Origin: Lycorma delicatula
Lineage: Eukaryota > Arthropoda > Insecta > Hemiptera > Fulgoridae
NCBI RefSeq assembly: GCF_047948215.1
Contig: NC_134456.1
Span: forward strand, 79,350,515-79,414,514
DNA length: 64,000 bases
Direction of reading: 5' to 3'
The notes under the pieces were generated by a model, which saw only the letters and a list, made by a program, of their open reading frames with translations, did not search any database and had not been told where the DNA came from. The translations under genes were made by a program, and so were the position numbers. Below are positions 59,916-64,000 of the stretch, one piece after another; position 1 is the first letter of the stretch, and every line of letters begins with the position of its first letter.

Positions 59916-61310
59916 CGCTAAACTTAATTGTTGATCAGCTGTTATTGCCAACCTATGAAAATTTGTTTTAGAAGGATGTCTTTAAAATTTATTTTTATAA
60001 TTTTTAGCATTTGTATGTAAATTATTCTGTTTAAAATCGTATCACTTTTCCGATCTAGTTTGTGTGTTTTGTTTCTAATTAAAGTTGAACTTCTCAAATT
60101 TGGGTTTAATTTTGATAGACGTTATTTACATAAATTTTGTACAAACGTAACCAGAAATTTTTATTTGTTTATTGATAAATTAATAAAGTTATTTTATTCG
60201 AAACCTAAAAAAATTTATTTTTCGACGAAGCTTTTTCGTGTTTTACCACGTTTTTCTTAAAACCTAAGTAAGTAGGCAGCGGTCTGGAATCACTTTCATT
60301 CAATTTCTTAGATCAAAAACCATAAGGAAGCACCAAACTTTTATTCTTCTATTTGTACACCAAGAATTTTAGTAAGATTTAATTCCACAGAGGAGCAGAA
60401 AGCAGAACTAAACGTTTCGTGAGCTGAAACTCGCCAACGAGTTAGAGCCTTGTAATTTGGAAACACCTGTATAACCTTAATACAGTACTTAAATGAATTT
60501 TAACGCAACAATTCAAGAAAATTAATGGAAAAAATTTGATAAAAGATAAAATTTATTTACTATTTCAATTACACTCGGTATTAGTCTCTTTACATTGTTT
60601 TTCTGAAAACGTTTTCTTACTTTAACCTAATGAAATCTGTGATTTTTTGTGTAGCCATTTGTTCAGCGGTTTTGTCAGTATTTTAAATGAAAAAAGTATT
60701 TAAAAGATAAATAATAATGTTTGAATTCTTTAAGTGACTACACTACATAAATTAGAAATTTAAAGGAAAAATTCACCCGGTGTTAATTTTTAATGCTGTT
60801 TTTAAATTAGTTTTGTAATTTTTTTTAAGTTTATTTTATTTTTTAAACTTAATCTGTAATAATATAATCCAGCATTTTTTTGTTAGCATCCGCTAGTTGT
60901 TTAGGTGTTATATGATTTTATTTGTACTGTTAACTATTTGTAATGTTTTTTATTGAAATGGGTTAATAATTCTAACCAAAAAGTTTGATTTTAATGTACA
61001 GTTTGAATAATTAAACAAGCCTCTTATTCATAGGAGAATTTAATTATACATTATATAGATCTTATCAGAGATTATAGTAGTGGTAATTCATTGATAAAGA
61101 AAAAAAATTGTTCCTTAATTTGCCTGAAAGTATCAAGGAAGACTATGCAATAAATTTGAACAAGATAAGTGGTTATAGTCTGTATTAATATAGAAAAATA
61201 ATATTTGATTGGTGTAATAACGGATGCATATACGTAAAGGTAAATAAGCTATTAGGAAATAGTTTTAAAATTTTGAAGATACTGTATTGAAAAACATTTT
61301 AGTACATCGC
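59916..61310. other. AT-rich non-coding sequence
   Basis: No gene; 60507-60612 resembles 53565-53730. Confidence 0.5.
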
Positions 61311-61385
61311 CATTGGTTTGTATAGCGGATGACCTTTCATCCAGAAGGTCACAGGATCTAATCCCATCAGGATTTACATTTTTTG
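61311..61385 (+). repeat. tRNA-like SINE head
   Basis: ttggtttgtatagcggatga, ctttcatccagaaggtcac and a B-box-like aggatctaatcccatc, followed by a T-rich end. The middle (cctttcatc.agaaggtc) resembles the SINE at 29.3 kb (cctttcatctggaggtcc), so probably a diverged relative. Confidence 0.55.
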
Positions 61386-62663
61386 TTTATGTACTAAATT
61401 ATACACATACACTTCAAAATTATTTGGTTAAATAATCAATTTATTCTTACTTCTAACATTATTTGGGAATTCACATCGCAAAATAAAATCGTGCAGTAGT
61501 ATTATGCAGAATGTTTCAGTTTATTTAGTTACTGCTGTTTAAGAATTATCGACTGAATATTGTTTTTGTAAAAGGAGATTTAAAAATTTAATTGTAAATA
61601 AAAAAGTCTCTGGTGTGATAGAAAAAAATAATAATTTTTAGGAATAAATTACTTCTTTTTTATAACAAACTGTAACACATTCATAAATATAAATGTGTAG
61701 AAATATTAAAGTTGTAATTTCTTTCTAAATATTAATCCATTAAATATTTACAAATACCAAAGATATTATTACTACATGAGAAGTTTTATCTTGAAAATTT
61801 ATTTTAACATTTTAGTATAGTTCCAACACTAAAATGTAATATACTTTTTGACAAGATTACGTATAAGCATAATAAGTAAGTATTTACTACTTATGAAAAA
61901 TGTAGCGTTTGATTTGAATATATATGAAATGAAAAAGGTTTAGTTTGATCTAGTTCCATCTGAGGGGAATTAATCATCTGTCAAAATGTCTAAAATCTTA
62001 TGAGCAAAAAAAAAAATACTGTTATTGTGATAAATGAGTATCTGTAAGTACAATTTTATCCATATTTATAAAGTTTGGTAGTTATAATACATCCATTGAA
62101 TTATTTTTTAAACGGTAACATAGAATTTTCTAATAGTGTTAAGTAACATATTTGTTAATGGTATTATTTTGAGGAAGTTATATGAGGAATGATTTAATAA
62201 ATTTTTTTTAAATATATATTCAAATTAATACCTAGTACTAAATCACAGGAAAGATGTTACTTCATTTTTAATTTATTTTTATTCGTAAGTAAAGTTATTC
62301 TTAATAACAAGGTGTTCAACGTATCTCCATCAGTTATTAAATAACATATCTTACTGTTTTTAGATGTTTCCATTTACTTGAATAATTACTCGATGCAATG
62401 TACGTATACAAGTGATTTTTATGTATGGTAACATAAATAACGATGAAATTTAAACATTTATATAGCTACATCATTGTAATTTCACTGAGTATTTGTAATA
62501 CGTATTGTTTCTTCATATACTATTTTGTATAAATGATTTCCCATTAATCATTACAATTTAAAGAAACATATTTTGAATTATTTATTTTAACGTACAACTC
62601 CAACAGTCGTATGTTAAATAAAGGCTATATTATGGAAAAAAAAACACAGCAGTTAAGTTTTTG
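61386..62663. other. AT-rich intergenic sequence
   Basis: No gene recognised between the SINE and the 3' end of the cuticle gene. Confidence 0.5.
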
Positions 62664-62669
62664 ATATAT

Positions 62670-62675
62670 TTTATT
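62670..62675 (-). promoter_or_regulatory. Poly(A) signal of the cuticle protein gene
   Basis: AATAAA on the minus strand, about 40 nt past the stop codon. Confidence 0.6.
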
Positions 62676-62713
62676 GAGAAAGAAGGAAGAAATATTATAG
62701 AAATTAAAGTTAC

Positions 62714-63193
62714 TTATGGATAAGCAGCTCGAGCTGTGGCAGCTGCTAATTCAGCGAAGTGGTAAGCCTTTGCAGCAGCTACTTCTGGAGTGTCAGCGAT
62801 GAAACCGTCTGGAGTTACTACTGGTTGAACGTTGGTTGTCGGGTAGGCGTGTGGGAAGGGAGCGGCATACGGGATACCGGCGTACGGGTATGCTGCATAT
62901 GGATGGACTAGTGGAACGGGAGCGATCGGGGAAGTACCGGCTGGAGTGATGACAGCGGCACGTTTGCTTCGGCTCTTAGCAGCTTCGACTTCAGCCAAGT
63001 GAGCGGCTCTAGCGGCGACTACTTCTGGGGTTTCTGCTACTGGTGCTGGAGGTACAGAGTTGTCGACCGGTGCGACTGGCAAGTCGTTAGAGGAAACACG
63101 GTAACCGGCGGCATCAGCAACATAGCTTGTCTGGATGAGTTTTCCTTCTGGGTTTACAAAACTGAAACTTCCTACTTTGTTACCGGCAGCGTC
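62714..63193 (-). CDS. Cuticle protein (Rebers-Riddiford, CPR family), last exon
   Basis: A structural protein of the insect cuticle that binds chitin through the RR domain. The last exon follows a good acceptor (ttctttatag|, phase 0) and encodes 159 residues to the TAA at 62714-62716. It opens with the second half of the RR consensus: GNKVGSFSFVNPEGKLIQTS, then YVADAAGYRVSSNDLPVAP, with the Y-x-A, G-Y and P-x2-P spacing intact. The rest is Ala/Pro/Val-rich: ETPEVVAARAAHLAEVEAAK, a Tyr-Pro-rich middle (HPYAAYPYAGIPYAAPFPHA) and the repeat DTPEVAAAKAYHFAELAAAT, ending RAAYP. The TPEV-A-A-A-H-A-E motif thus occurs twice. The signal peptide and first half of RR must be in upstream exons beyond the window. 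Base composition is much GC-richer than its surroundings. Confidence 0.92.
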   Translation of the reverse strand, partial: DAAGNKVGSFSFVNPEGKLIQTSYVADAAGYRVSSNDLPVAPVDNSVPPAPVAETPEVVAARAAHLAEVEAAKSRSKRAAVITPAGTSPIAPVPLVHPYAAYPYAGIPYAAPFPHAYPTTNVQPVVTPDGFIADTPEVAAAKAYHFAELAAATARAAYP

Positions 63194-64000
63194 CTATAAA
63201 GAAAAGCATTTTTTTAGTGTAAATTGTTACGTAATATTTTTATAACATTATAAACTTATAATATTTTATAATATTAAGATGTTTGATCTGTGATAAATGC
63301 AATTTATCACACATCATACACCGTGTAATAACAAAATTTCATTATACTAGTAGATTTTACATCTTATTTGTTAATTTATCTATTTTAAATTTGTTTAAAC
63401 AGTAAATTTTATGTATACATTGCAAATGTACTCTTTTTGCCATATTTATTTTTTGTTTCATTAGGTAAATAATAAATAAAACAAGATTATAAATTATTAT
63501 TCTTTATCATAGTAATAAAATAAAAAATATATTAATTAAATTTACAAATCATAATGAAACATCAAATGTGGAATTACTTACTAAATAAGATGTACAGTTA
63601 TTTGTATTGATAACTTCAATATGTTATTAAAGATTCTAGTGAAATAAAGAATTGAGTGATAATACAAGGGACAAAATTTTTTCCAACATAAAAAAATCGA
63701 ATTATTTTTATTCAACTGAATTATTTTATATCTTTTAAAAAAATATTTTAAAAATTCCTGTTCATTTTATTATAATTACTTTCTTTATAACTTGTATTAT
63801 ATTAACATCACTAACATATTGTTAGACTTTATACTAAACCTAATATTATCAGATTTCTTTCACATTTTTCAAACAAACGTTTTCTGCTAATCCTTTTAAT
63901 AATGATGATAGATTGTAACAGTTTTGGTTACGAAATTATTTGATGTAATATTTAATGAGTTTGAAAATAATGGTGTTACATACATGTTATTTACTAAAAT
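63194..64000 (-). other. Intron of the cuticle protein gene
   Basis: AT-rich sequence upstream of the last exon; no further exon seen before the window ends. Confidence 0.65.

Noticed and set aside
1..64000. CRISPR arrays, bacterial operons, phage or integron structures
   Set aside because: No direct repeat-spacer arrays, no ribosome binding sites with compact ORFs; composition and introns are those of an animal nuclear genome.

Overview
The window looks like nuclear DNA from an insect. It is very AT-rich, has long introns, and is dominated by decayed transposable elements of insect type (mariner, DD41D, hAT, RTE-like and R1-like, tRNA-derived SINEs). It contains a Rebers-Riddiford cuticle protein exon. 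Three tandem CCTAA units (insect-type telomere repeat TTAGG) also occur. A hemipteran is my guess; nothing here proves the order.

Only two host genes are supported. The first runs on the + strand from before base 1 to about 24 kb. Four internal exons (1651-1823, 9029-9188, 13305-13442, 16882-16950) join in frame. They are followed by two phase-compatible alternatives: a terminal exon ending in a stop (22828-22862), or a continuing exon (23853-23957), possibly extended by a 17-nt micro-exon (27128-27144). I do not recognise the protein. Its introns of 3-7 kb are filled with transposon relics. The second gene is a cuticle protein on the - strand at the right edge (last exon 62714-63193). Its upstream exons lie outside the window.

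Region by region. 0-24 kb: the first gene, with a DD41D transposase relic at 0.3 kb and mariner copies at 1.9, 4.3, 10.1, 11.5 and 15.5 kb, an RTE-like retroelement at 6.2-7.6 kb, and a short DD41D element at 21.2 kb. 24-33 kb: a coding-like remnant at 24.3-25.4 kb, and a second RTE-like copy next to a mariner fragment and a SINE at 28.3-29.3 kb. 33-36 kb: three 5S rRNA-like relics in the same orientation with a mariner between the last two. 36-45 kb: a foldback repeat family and an R1-like retrotransposon. 45-50 kb: a DD41D-type element with very long inverted ends, then a GC-rich, hairpin-rich 1.4 kb insertion inside short tandem repeats. 50-60 kb: a hAT relic, SINE, DD41D element, a near-complete foldback element and another inverted-arm structure. 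60-64 kb: quiet sequence, a SINE and the cuticle gene.

None of the transposases is intact. The most unusual objects are the structured insertion at 48435-49824, the two near-perfect inverted duplications inside the long-TIR element, the 5S relic cluster and the alternative 3' end of the first host gene.
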